A stretch of 33,890 nt of DNA from Rhodovastum atsumiense (lineage in GTDB: Bacteria > Pseudomonadota > Alphaproteobacteria > Acetobacterales > Acetobacteraceae). The position numbers were made by a program, and so were the translations under genes. The stretch's first letter is position 1. The number at the start of each line of letters is the position of its first letter. The notes under the pieces were generated by a model, which saw only the letters and a program-made list of their open reading frames with translations, was not told where the DNA came from and did no database searches. Below are positions 27,930 through 33,890 of this stretch, piece after piece. Where the stretch lies: the NCBI GenBank assembly GCA_026225115.1, contig JAMFSE010000109.1, positions 1-33,890 on the forward strand, written 5' to 3'.

Positions 27930-28809
27930 ACCCGTCTTCAAACGCGTCGCGCTGATCGGCATCGGCCTGATCGGCAGCTCCATCGCCCGCGCCGCCAAAG
28001 AGTTTGGCGGGCTGGCTGGTGAGGTCATCGCCAACGCCCGGAGTAAAAACTCGCTCGACCGCGTCGCCGAACTCGGCTTCGCCGACATCTGCGAACTCGA
28101 CCCCGCAAAAGCCGTCGCCGGCGCCGACTGCGTCATCCTCTGCTCCCCCGTCGGCACCTACGCCGAGCTCGCCGCCCGCATCGGCCCATCCCTATCACCC
28201 GGCGCCGTCCTCACCGATGTCGGCTCCACCAAACAATCGGTCATGCGCGACGTCGGACCCTTTGTGCCAGAAGGGGTGCATTTTATTCCAGCCCACCCCA
28301 TCGCCGGCACCGAATTCTCCGGTCCGGACTCAGGCTTCGCCACCCTCTTCCAAGGCCGTTGGACCCTGCTGACCCCGCCGCCCGGCACCGATGAGACCGC
28401 CATCGCCAAACTCCGCAAATTCTGGGAAATCATGGGCGCGCAAACCGCGGTCATGGACGCCGCCCACCACGACCGCGTGCTCGCCATCGTCAGCCACCTC
28501 CCACACCTAATCGCCTTCACCATCTGCGGCACCGCCGACGACCTGGCGGACGAGACCCGCCAGGAAGTCATGCAATACTCCGCCTCGGGCTTTCGCGACT
28601 TCACCCGCATCGCCGCCTCCGACCCCGTCATGTGGCGCGATATCTTTCTGAACAACCGCGAAGCCGTCCTGGAAATGCTGGCCCGCTTCACCGAAGACGC
28701 CCAGGCCATGGCCCGCGCCATCCGCTGGGGCGATGCTGAATACATCGAAGACAAAGTCATCCGCAGCCGGAAGATTAGAAAAAGTTTGATTGAGCTAAAG
28801 CAAGCCTAA
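27922..28809 (+). CDS. tyrA: Prephenate / cyclohexadienyl dehydrogenase
   Basis: 295 aa. The N-terminal Rossmann motif is [16 protein letters not shown]; family segments include [20 protein letters not shown], the active-site [13 protein letters not shown] and a second conserved His in [10 protein letters not shown], followed by the helical dimerisation domain. It oxidatively decarboxylates prephenate (or arogenate) toward tyrosine. It has no ACT domain. Often named tyrC in alphaproteobacteria. It starts inside the end of the aminotransferase gene (8-bp overlap), so the three genes form a coupled tyrosine unit, closed by repeat copy H right after the stop. Confidence 0.95.
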   Translation: MAEPVFKRVALIGIGLIGSSIARAAKEFGGLAGEVIANARSKNSLDRVAELGFADICELDPAKAVAGADCVILCSPVGTYAELAARIGPSLSPGAVLTDVGSTKQSVMRDVGPFVPEGVHFIPAHPIAGTEFSGPDSGFATLFQGRWTLLTPPPGTDETAIAKLRKFWEIMGAQTAVMDAAHHDRVLAIVSHLPHLIAFTICGTADDLADETRQEVMQYSASGFRDFTRIAASDPVMWRDIFLNNREAVLEMLARFTEDAQAMARAIRWGDAEYIEDKVIRSRKIRKSLIELKQA

Positions 28810-28869
28810 GCAGTTCTTTTTCTGAAGAAAAAGAACCAAAAAGACTTTTTTACTTCGGGCCACGGGCGC
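28810..28869 (+). terminator. Terminator-like intergenic repeat, copy H
   Basis: It begins at the tyrA stop: GCAGTTCTTTTTCTGAAGAA, AAAGAACC, AAAAAGACTTTTTTACTTC, GGGCCACGGGCG. The stem GTTCTTTTTCT/AG AAAAAGAAC is long with a tiny loop. Probable terminator of the tyrosine cluster. Confidence 0.82.
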
Positions 28870-28903
28870 GATTTCCGCCGAAGCCCATCTTCTCTAAAAA
28901 CCC

Positions 28904-28942
28904 GTCATTGCGAGGCCGCGAAGCGGCCGCGGCAATCCATCT
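28904..28942. repeat. CGTCATTGCGAGG...GGCAATCCATC dispersed repeat
   Basis: A full copy of the alphaproteobacterial-type repeat: CGTCATTGCGAGG, a palindromic middle (CCGCGAAGCGGCCGCGG) and GGCAATCCATC. A half copy is at 7285. It lies between copy H and the ABC-F gene, about 20 bp before that gene's ATG. Confidence 0.7.
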
Positions 28943-28962
28943 TTTTGTAAACCCGAGGCCAA

Positions 28963-30585
28963 ATGATCCGCCTAGACAACATCAGCAAACAAAACGGCTC
29001 CCGCCTCGTCTTCATTGAGGCCTCCGCCGCCCTGCAAAAAGGCGAGAAAATCGGACTGGTCGGCCCCAACGGCGCCGGCAAAACCACGCTGTTCCGCATG
29101 ATAACCGGCCAGGACGAACCCGATGAAGGCCTGGTCCTGGTCGACCGCGGCGTCAGCATCGGCTTCTTCAGCCAGGACGTCGGCGAAATTTCGGGCCGCA
29201 GCGCCGTCGCCGAGGTTATGGCCGGCGCCGGGCCGGTCAGCGAAATCGCCGCCGAGCTGGCGCAACTCGAATCCGCCATGGCCGACCCCGAACAGGCAGA
29301 CAACCTCGATTCAATCCTCGAACGTTTCGGCGAAGTCCAATCCCGCTTCGAGGAACTGGACGGCTACGCGCTGGACGGCCGCGCCCGCGAGGTTCTGGAC
29401 GGCCTCGGCTTCAGCCAGGAGATGATGGACGGCGACGTCGGCAAACTCTCCGGCGGCTGGAAGATGCGCGTGGCCCTCGGCCGTATCCTGCTCATGCGCC
29501 CCGATGTCATGCTGCTCGACGAACCAAGCAACCATCTCGACCTCGAAAGCCTGATCTGGCTGGAGAATTTTCTCCGCGGCTATGACGGCGCGCTGTTGAT
29601 GACCTCACACGATCGCGAATTCATGAACCGCATCATCACCAAGGTGATCGAGATCGACGCAGGCAACCTCACCAGTTTTTCCGGCGATTATGAATTCTAC
29701 GCACGCCAGACCGCATTGAACGAAAAGCAGCAGCAGGCGCAGTTCGAACGCCAGCAGGCGATGCTCGCCAAGGAAATCGCCTTTATCGAACGCTTCAAGG
29801 CCCGCGCCTCGCATGCCGCCCAGGTGCAAAGCCGGGTGAAGAAGCTCGATAAAATAGACCGTGTCGAGCCGCCGAAACGCCGCCAGACCGTCGCCTTCGA
29901 TTTCCGGCCGCCGCCACGCTCGGGCGAGGACGTGGCCAACCTGCGGAGCGTCCACAAAGCCTACGGCAACCGGACAATTTATTCAGGGCTCGATCTGTTG
30001 ATCCGGCGCAAGGAACGCTGCTGCGTGCTGGGCATCAACGGCGCCGGAAAATCCACTTTGCTGAAGCTGGTAACCGGCACCACGTCCCCGGATGCCGGAA
30101 CCGTGACGCTCGGCGGCAGCGTCAAAATGGGATATTTCGCCCAGCACGCCATGGATTTGCTGGACGGCGAAAGCACAATATTCGAAACGCTGGACGCCGC
30201 CTTCCCGCATGCCGGCCAGGGCCAGCTTCGCTCACTGGCAGGGGCGTTTGGCTTCTCCGGCGATGAAGTGGAAAAGCGCTGCCGCGTCCTCTCCGGCGGC
30301 GAAAAAGCCCGGCTGGTCATGGCGCTGATGCTGTTCGACCCGCCGAATTTTCTGGTGCTGGACGAGCCAACCAACCATCTCGATCTCGCAACCAAGGAAA
30401 TGCTCATCGGCGCCCTCGGACAATATGAGGGCACGATGCTGTTCGTCTCCCACGACCGGCATTTCCTCGCCGCCCTCTCCAACCGCGTCCTTGAACTCAC
30501 CCCGGACGGCGTGCATTTTTACGACGGCGGCTACACGGAATACGTGGCCCGCACCGGGCAAGAGGCGCCGGGGCTGCACAGCTAA
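28963..30585 (+). CDS. ABC-F family ATPase (translation-associated)
   Basis: 540 aa with two ABC ATPase domains and no membrane segments. The first half has GPNGAGKTT, LSGGWKMRVALGR and MLLDEPSNHLD; the second has GINGAGKST, LSGGEKARLVMAL and LVLDEPTNHLD. The linker (about residues 245-305, QQQAQFERQQAMLAKEIAFI) is the charged helical P-site tRNA interaction motif of ABC-F proteins, which bind the ribosomal E site and relieve stalled translation. The overall pattern is nearest the YbiT/Uup-like groups rather than EttA, but the subgroup is uncertain. CGAGG precedes the ATG. Its TAA overlaps the stop of the convergent gene. Confidence 0.93.
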   Translation: MIRLDNISKQNGSRLVFIEASAALQKGEKIGLVGPNGAGKTTLFRMITGQDEPDEGLVLVDRGVSIGFFSQDVGEISGRSAVAEVMAGAGPVSEIAAELAQLESAMADPEQADNLDSILERFGEVQSRFEELDGYALDGRAREVLDGLGFSQEMMDGDVGKLSGGWKMRVALGRILLMRPDVMLLDEPSNHLDLESLIWLENFLRGYDGALLMTSHDREFMNRIITKVIEIDAGNLTSFSGDYEFYARQTALNEKQQQAQFERQQAMLAKEIAFIERFKARASHAAQVQSRVKKLDKIDRVEPPKRRQTVAFDFRPPPRSGEDVANLRSVHKAYGNRTIYSGLDLLIRRKERCCVLGINGAGKSTLLKLVTGTTSPDAGTVTLGGSVKMGYFAQHAMDLLDGESTIFETLDAAFPHAGQGQLRSLAGAFGFSGDEVEKRCRVLSGGEKARLVMALMLFDPPNFLVLDEPTNHLDLATKEMLIGALGQYEGTMLFVSHDRHFLAALSNRVLELTPDGVHFYDGGYTEYVARTGQEAPGLHS

Positions 30586-31790
30586 ATGGCCGCGTGCTCT
30601 GACTCGCCCCCGATAAGCGCGATTGGCCCGATAAACCGCCGGTCCATTAGCCTGTTGCCCAATCTCGCATTCATCAAAATCGCTGCGGCAGCCAAGCCAA
30701 TCAGCAAAACACAGTAAAGCGCAAAAAAATACAGCTCGCCTGCGTGGCCGCCGATCGCCATCAGGATCGGGCAGACGACTTGCAGAATCCGCCCCAGATG
30801 CCGCGCCCGAAAATTTCCAATACGATCGAAACAGCTGACTGCAACGCCGAGCCCGAACGGCAGCGTCAACAAATCATATCCCATCGGCCGCGGGTACAGC
30901 AGAAGACAAACCGAAATCCCAAGCATCAGCCTGTCGGATGCTTCGCCGACGCAGAATTCGGAAAGCACAACCCCGCTTGCCAATATCACGACGGCGAATG
31001 GTCCATAGCAACCGGCAAGAACAATGGAATTCGATATATTGGAAATAACGGGCATTCCCAGAATCCCGTTGCCGCGTTCGGCGACGATGCCGAAATAATG
31101 CGCCAGCGCCTGCCAATTCACAAAGTCAACGAAATCAGTCTTGTAAAACCACAGAAAATACCCACCGATAATCGTAATGCCAGCCAAAATCAGCATCGCC
31201 CGTTCCGGCAAAGGCCTTTTGATAAACAGGAATAAAGCCAGATAAACCGCGAACGTAGGTTTGACGATCGCCGCTACCGCAACCACGGGCACCAGCAAAA
31301 TCGGCATCGCCAAAAACCAGCGGCCGCATAAAAAAATCAGCCCGTGCAGCACAATGGAAATATTGCCCGAGGGCAACGCGCTGCCGGGTATTTCAACAAG
31401 AAACGGCGCCCGCGCATCAATGGTGTGATCAGGCTCAATCAGCCGCCGCAGCACATTATAGACAACGAAGAAAAACACTCCGGCACAGGCGAAAATCTCG
31501 AATGTCAGCCCGAAATGCGCCTGCAGCATCGCGAGGAATCTCGCCGCGGCCGGCGGATAGACATAGGCCGTCGGCGCCATATTCCGGCATGCAAAATGGC
31601 TGATATAGAGCGGAAGTTTTGCATTCAGCGCCTGCCCAGCGCAGGACACCGCTTCAAAATCATCCAGCCAGTAGCACTCCCGCCAAAGCTCAAGAATGCT
31701 GCCGAAAATAAACGGAATGGAAAACAACAGCGCGAGAAAACGCGGATGACGCGTAAAGCCGGTTTTCGGTCTGGGATCCGCGTCATCCAT
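30582..31790 (-). CDS. GT87-like polytopic membrane glycosyltransferase (putative)
   Basis: 402 aa with about ten membrane segments. The early region WRECYWLDDFEAVSCAGQAL, then LPLY and AYVYPPAAARFLAMLQ matches the GT87/DUF2029 family (polyprenyl-phosphate-dependent mannosyltransferases), where an acidic loop after the first helix and the YPP motif are typical. Later segments include PSGNISIVLHGLIFL. The sugar and acceptor are unknown. Sampled lines of the gene are 43-55% G+C against about 65% in the neighbouring ABC-F gene, which suggests acquisition or relaxed composition. The 3' end overlaps the ABC-F gene by four bases (CTAA), both stops sharing it. Confidence 0.72.
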   Translation of the reverse strand: MDDADPRPKTGFTRHPRFLALLFSIPFIFGSILELWRECYWLDDFEAVSCAGQALNAKLPLYISHFACRNMAPTAYVYPPAAARFLAMLQAHFGLTFEIFACAGVFFFVVYNVLRRLIEPDHTIDARAPFLVEIPGSALPSGNISIVLHGLIFLCGRWFLAMPILLVPVVAVAAIVKPTFAVYLALFLFIKRPLPERAMLILAGITIIGGYFLWFYKTDFVDFVNWQALAHYFGIVAERGNGILGMPVISNISNSIVLAGCYGPFAVVILASGVVLSEFCVGEASDRLMLGISVCLLLYPRPMGYDLLTLPFGLGVAVSCFDRIGNFRARHLGRILQVVCPILMAIGGHAGELYFFALYCVLLIGLAAAAILMNARLGNRLMDRRFIGPIALIGGESEHAAI

Positions 31791-31837
31791 TGCCGAGCGT
31801 TAAGCGAAGCCGCTCAATGATGTCAACGATTAGCATT

Positions 31838-31858
31838 AAATCCGGGGCATAGGCGGCG
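31838..31858 (+). repeat. Remnant of a terminator-like repeat
   Basis: TTAAATCCGGGGCATAGGCG resembles the distal end (GAATCTGGGGCATGGGCG) of a plus-strand element without its A/T hairpin. It faces copy I, so this locus was probably once a pair like those at 8782 and 21232. Confidence 0.5.
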
Positions 31859-31867
31859 GCCTAACCA

Positions 31868-31938
31868 CAACCCATGCCCCAGCATAAAAAAGTCTTTTTG
31901 GTTCTTTTTCTTCAGAAAAAGAACTGCTTTCCTTGCCT
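31868..31938 (-). terminator. Terminator-like intergenic repeat, copy I
   Basis: It starts four bases after the MFS transporter stop on the minus strand: AGGCAAGGAAAGCA, GTTCTTTTTCTGAAGAAAAA GAAC, CAAAAAGACTTTTTTATG, CTGGGGCATGGG. Nearly identical to copy H. Probable terminator of the transporter gene. Confidence 0.82.
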
Positions 31939-31941
31939 ACC

Positions 31942-33438
31942 TCAAATCTGCGGCGCGGTATGCGCCACATCTTTCAGCACCCCGCGGGTCTCCAGGCGGA
32001 ATACCCAGGTGGCGGCGGCGCCCAGCAGGGAGGCGATGATCAGCCCGATCAGCAGCGCCTGGGTGCCGATTGCCTTGAGCAAGATGGGAAACAGGAAGGC
32101 TGTGGCCACCGCGCCGATTTTCGCGAAGGAGGCGGCGAAGCCGGCGCCGTAGCCGCGGATCGCGGTTGGGAAAACCTCGCCTGCCAGCAGGTAGGTTTGC
32201 GCGTTGGGGCCGAGGTTGGTCATGAAGTTGAACAGCATGAACCCAGCAAACAGCAGCGGCATATCGGTACCGCCGCCGACCAGCGAGAGGGCTGCCAGGC
32301 CAAGCCCGGCGGCGCAGCCGAAGAAGCCGATAATTTGAAGTTTGATCCGCCCGGCGCGTTCCACCAGCAGGATGGCGCTGAGGATGCCGAGGATCAGCAG
32401 CACGTCGAGCATTGCCGTACCTTTTGCCGAAAGCAGCACTTTATGGACCAGGCTGGGCACATCGTTGGTGACACCGGCGGCGCCGATCGTCAGCGCCAGG
32501 ATGACCGGCGTGAAGATGCCGATGCCGTAGGTGCTAAGGTCCTGCAGGAACCAGGGGATGGAGGCAAGGTAGGTGGCACGCCGATGGTCCTTGTCGAACA
32601 GCACCGACATATGGATTTTCGGCTCTTCGCGGCGTCCGTGTTCGGTAACATGTGGGTCGTGCAGCACGACGCTTTTCGGGTATTGCGGCTCGCGCTTCAA
32701 AAGCTTGTGCGTCTCCGCTTCAGCTTCCTTGATCCGCCCGCGGGAGACCAGCCATTGCGCGCTGTCGCAGATGAAGAACCGGCCGCTGATGACGGCGATG
32801 GCCGGCAGGATCGCGGCTGCGAACATCCAGCGCCATGCATCGAGCTGCGGGTAGAACGACAGAATGATGTAGCCAAGCCCGGCGCCGCAAATGGCGCCGA
32901 CCGCCTGAAACGCAAAGGCGCTCAGCACCAGCCCGCCGCGTCCGCGGCTCGGCACGGCTTCGGAGATCACCATATGCGCGGTCGGATAATCGCAACCCAG
33001 CGCCAGGCCGATGCCGAACAGGCACACCACCAGCATCAGGAAACTCTGCGCCAGGGTCAGCGCAACCAGGAAAATTGTGAACAGCACCATTTCGGCGATG
33101 AACATGGTTTTACGGCCGAATACGTCGGCCATGCGGCCGAGCACGGTGGCGCCGATCAGAATGCCGAACAGCGAGGCGGCGGTCACGAAGCTCAGCTGCG
33201 TGGCCTGCAGGCCAAAGGTTACCTTGATCAGCGGCAGGGCGACGCCGGTCATGAACACCACCAGGCCCTCGAAGAATTTGCCGGCAATGGCCAGCGCCCA
33301 GATCCGCCACTGCATGCCGGTCAGCGGCAGACTATGGAGCTTGGTTCCATCCGGCCACATCGGAATTTCGTCGATATAGTCCTGCACGGTTCGCCGGTTG
33401 GATAGATTTGCCGCCGGATTGCTGCCGATTTCGTTCAT
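31942..33438 (-). CDS. MFS transporter, sugar/metabolite:H+ symporter type
   Basis: 498 aa with twelve predicted membrane segments and a longer hydrophilic N-terminus (about 45 residues). The family motif between helices 2 and 3 is GRMADVFGRKTMF; the central cytoplasmic loop carries SAQWLVSRGRIKEAEAE, typical of the sugar-porter and related metabolite symporter branches, and a half-repeat motif VERAGRIKLQ is in the second half. The substrate cannot be read from sequence. The ATG at 33438 has GAGGGCAG upstream. Small inverted repeats lie in the leader. Copy I follows the stop. Confidence 0.9.
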   Translation of the reverse strand: MNEIGSNPAANLSNRRTVQDYIDEIPMWPDGTKLHSLPLTGMQWRIWALAIAGKFFEGLVVFMTGVALPLIKVTFGLQATQLSFVTAASLFGILIGATVLGRMADVFGRKTMFIAEMVLFTIFLVALTLAQSFLMLVVCLFGIGLALGCDYPTAHMVISEAVPSRGRGGLVLSAFAFQAVGAICGAGLGYIILSFYPQLDAWRWMFAAAILPAIAVISGRFFICDSAQWLVSRGRIKEAEAETHKLLKREPQYPKSVVLHDPHVTEHGRREEPKIHMSVLFDKDHRRATYLASIPWFLQDLSTYGIGIFTPVILALTIGAAGVTNDVPSLVHKVLLSAKGTAMLDVLLILGILSAILLVERAGRIKLQIIGFFGCAAGLGLAALSLVGGGTDMPLLFAGFMLFNFMTNLGPNAQTYLLAGEVFPTAIRGYGAGFAASFAKIGAVATAFLFPILLKAIGTQALLIGLIIASLLGAAATWVFRLETRGVLKDVAHTAPQI

Positions 33439-33455
33439 GACTGCCCTCTATTTCA

Positions 33456-33556
33456 GAAACCTGGGTTTCAGTTATTTAGGACAGCGATATTCCACAATCG
33501 GCACCCGGAGGGTGTGACGGAACAATGAACATTAACCGGCTGTAACGATCTGTTAC
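33456..33556. promoter_or_regulatory. Inverted repeats upstream of the MFS transporter
   Basis: Three small palindromes lie in the 138-bp gap: GAAACC-TG-GGTTTC (33456-33469), CACCC-GGA-GGGTG (33502-33514) and GTAAC-GATCT-GTTAC (33542-33556). The first sits only about 18 bp before the start codon and the last is in promoter position for the transporter, so one or more may be operators. Evidence is symmetry and position only. Confidence 0.35.
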
Positions 33557-33576
33557 CAAAATCCGGGGGACCGGCT

Positions 33577-33890
33577 TCAGCCTCGCAGCCGGGCCAGCGT
33601 TGCGGTCGTAGAGTGGCCAGGGAGAAGCTCCGCCAGCGCCACGCGCCCACCCCAGGATTCCACCTCGCGGGCGCCGACCACCTGTTCCACCGTATAATCC
33701 GCGCCCTTCACCAGCAGATCCGGCTTGATCTGGCTTAGGATCTCCAGCGGCGTATCGTCTTCGAACATGCAGACCAGATCGACGCAGGCCAGCGAGGCCA
33801 GCACCGCGGCGCGCGCCGCCTCCTGCTGCACGGGCCGCGCCGGCCCTTTCAGGCGCTTGACCGAGGCATCGCTGTTCATGCCGACAATCA
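33577..33890 (-). CDS. hldE: ADP-heptose synthase adenylyltransferase domain (HldE/RfaE C-terminal part), partial
   Basis: The gene runs off the right edge; about 103 C-terminal residues are visible, preceded in frame by [52 protein letters not shown] and [16 protein letters not shown] are characteristic of the nucleotidyltransferase domain that makes ADP-glycero-manno-heptose for lipopolysaccharide core. Whether the missing part includes the HldE kinase domain or is only the small stand-alone enzyme (HldC/RfaE2) cannot be told. It is upstream of the transporter gene on the same strand by 138 bp. Confidence 0.93.
   Translation of the reverse strand, partial: IVGMNSDASVKRLKGPARPVQQEAARAAVLASLACVDLVCMFEDDTPLEILSQIKPDLLVKGADYTVEQVVGAREVESWGGRVALAELLPGHSTTATLARLRG

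Noticed and set aside
31933-33405. Long plus-strand frame (490 codons) opposite the MFS transporter
   Set aside because: Very Gln/Gly/Ala/His-rich and lacking domains; it mirrors the transporter codons, whose membrane segments and motifs are clear.

Overview
This 33.9 kb stretch looks like ordinary chromosome from an alphaproteobacterium, most likely Rhodospirillales and probably Acetobacteraceae. The gene content supports this: a class I lysyl-tRNA synthetase, an overlapping aroQ-accB-accC cluster, divergent metX-metW and chorismate mutase-hisC-tyrA clusters, and high G+C with a C/G-ending codon bias. The genus cannot be read from the sequence. I see no prophage, transposase, CRISPR array or plasmid function.

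Layout. 1-5132: tRNA-Thr(TGU), then three minus-strand genes (a PAS-PAS cytoplasmic chemoreceptor, a membrane chemoreceptor and a secreted Sel1-repeat protein). 5278-7278: one plus-strand gene that fuses NagA to MurQ, two successive enzymes of cell-wall sugar recycling. 7424-9838: the minus-strand aroQ-accB-accC cluster (shikimate step plus acetyl-CoA carboxylase). 9919-11555: thiS-thiG and a coupled membrane protein. 11630-14951: a DUF2147-like secreted protein and a DinG/XPD-type helicase. 15001-16593: lysK. 16845-19198: an MprF-type flippase-domain protein overlapping an aldehyde dehydrogenase gene. 19280-19453: a small, previously easy-to-miss Flp/Fap pilin gene. 19519-21231: a leucine-rich leader peptide, attenuator-like hairpins and leuA. 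21428-22966: a glycine-zipper lipoprotein (minus) and mreB (plus) separated by a structured leader. 23047-25645: an unrecognised protein, metW and metX (all minus). 25934-28809: a tyrosine cluster (chorismate mutase-like, hisC-type aminotransferase, tyrA). 28963-30585: an ABC-F ATPase converging on a lower-G+C GT87-like membrane protein (30582-31790). 31942-33438: an MFS transporter. 33577-33890: the C-terminal part of an ADP-heptose synthase/adenylyltransferase cut by the window edge.

The strongest non-coding signal is a dispersed intergenic element of about 55-75 bp, with twelve copies at nine loci. It combines an A/T-rich hairpin (TTCTTTTT...AAAAAGAA), a CAAAAAACTTTTTT tract and a G-rich end (CTGGGGCATGGGCG). 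It usually sits a few bases after a stop codon, in the same orientation as the gene, so it probably acts as a terminator. Three loci carry face-to-face pairs, one of them inside the accB-accC interval. Two other repeat types (CGTCATTGCGAGG-type and GGCCGG...CCGGCCATCCACG-type) are nearby.

Other items worth checking are the NagA-MurQ fusion, a roughly 61-bp imperfect inverted repeat flanking the metX/chorismate mutase promoter region, the leuA attenuator, the orphan pilin, a probable CTG start codon overlapping the thiG stop, and the structured mreB leader. All family assignments come from reading the sequence, without database searches.
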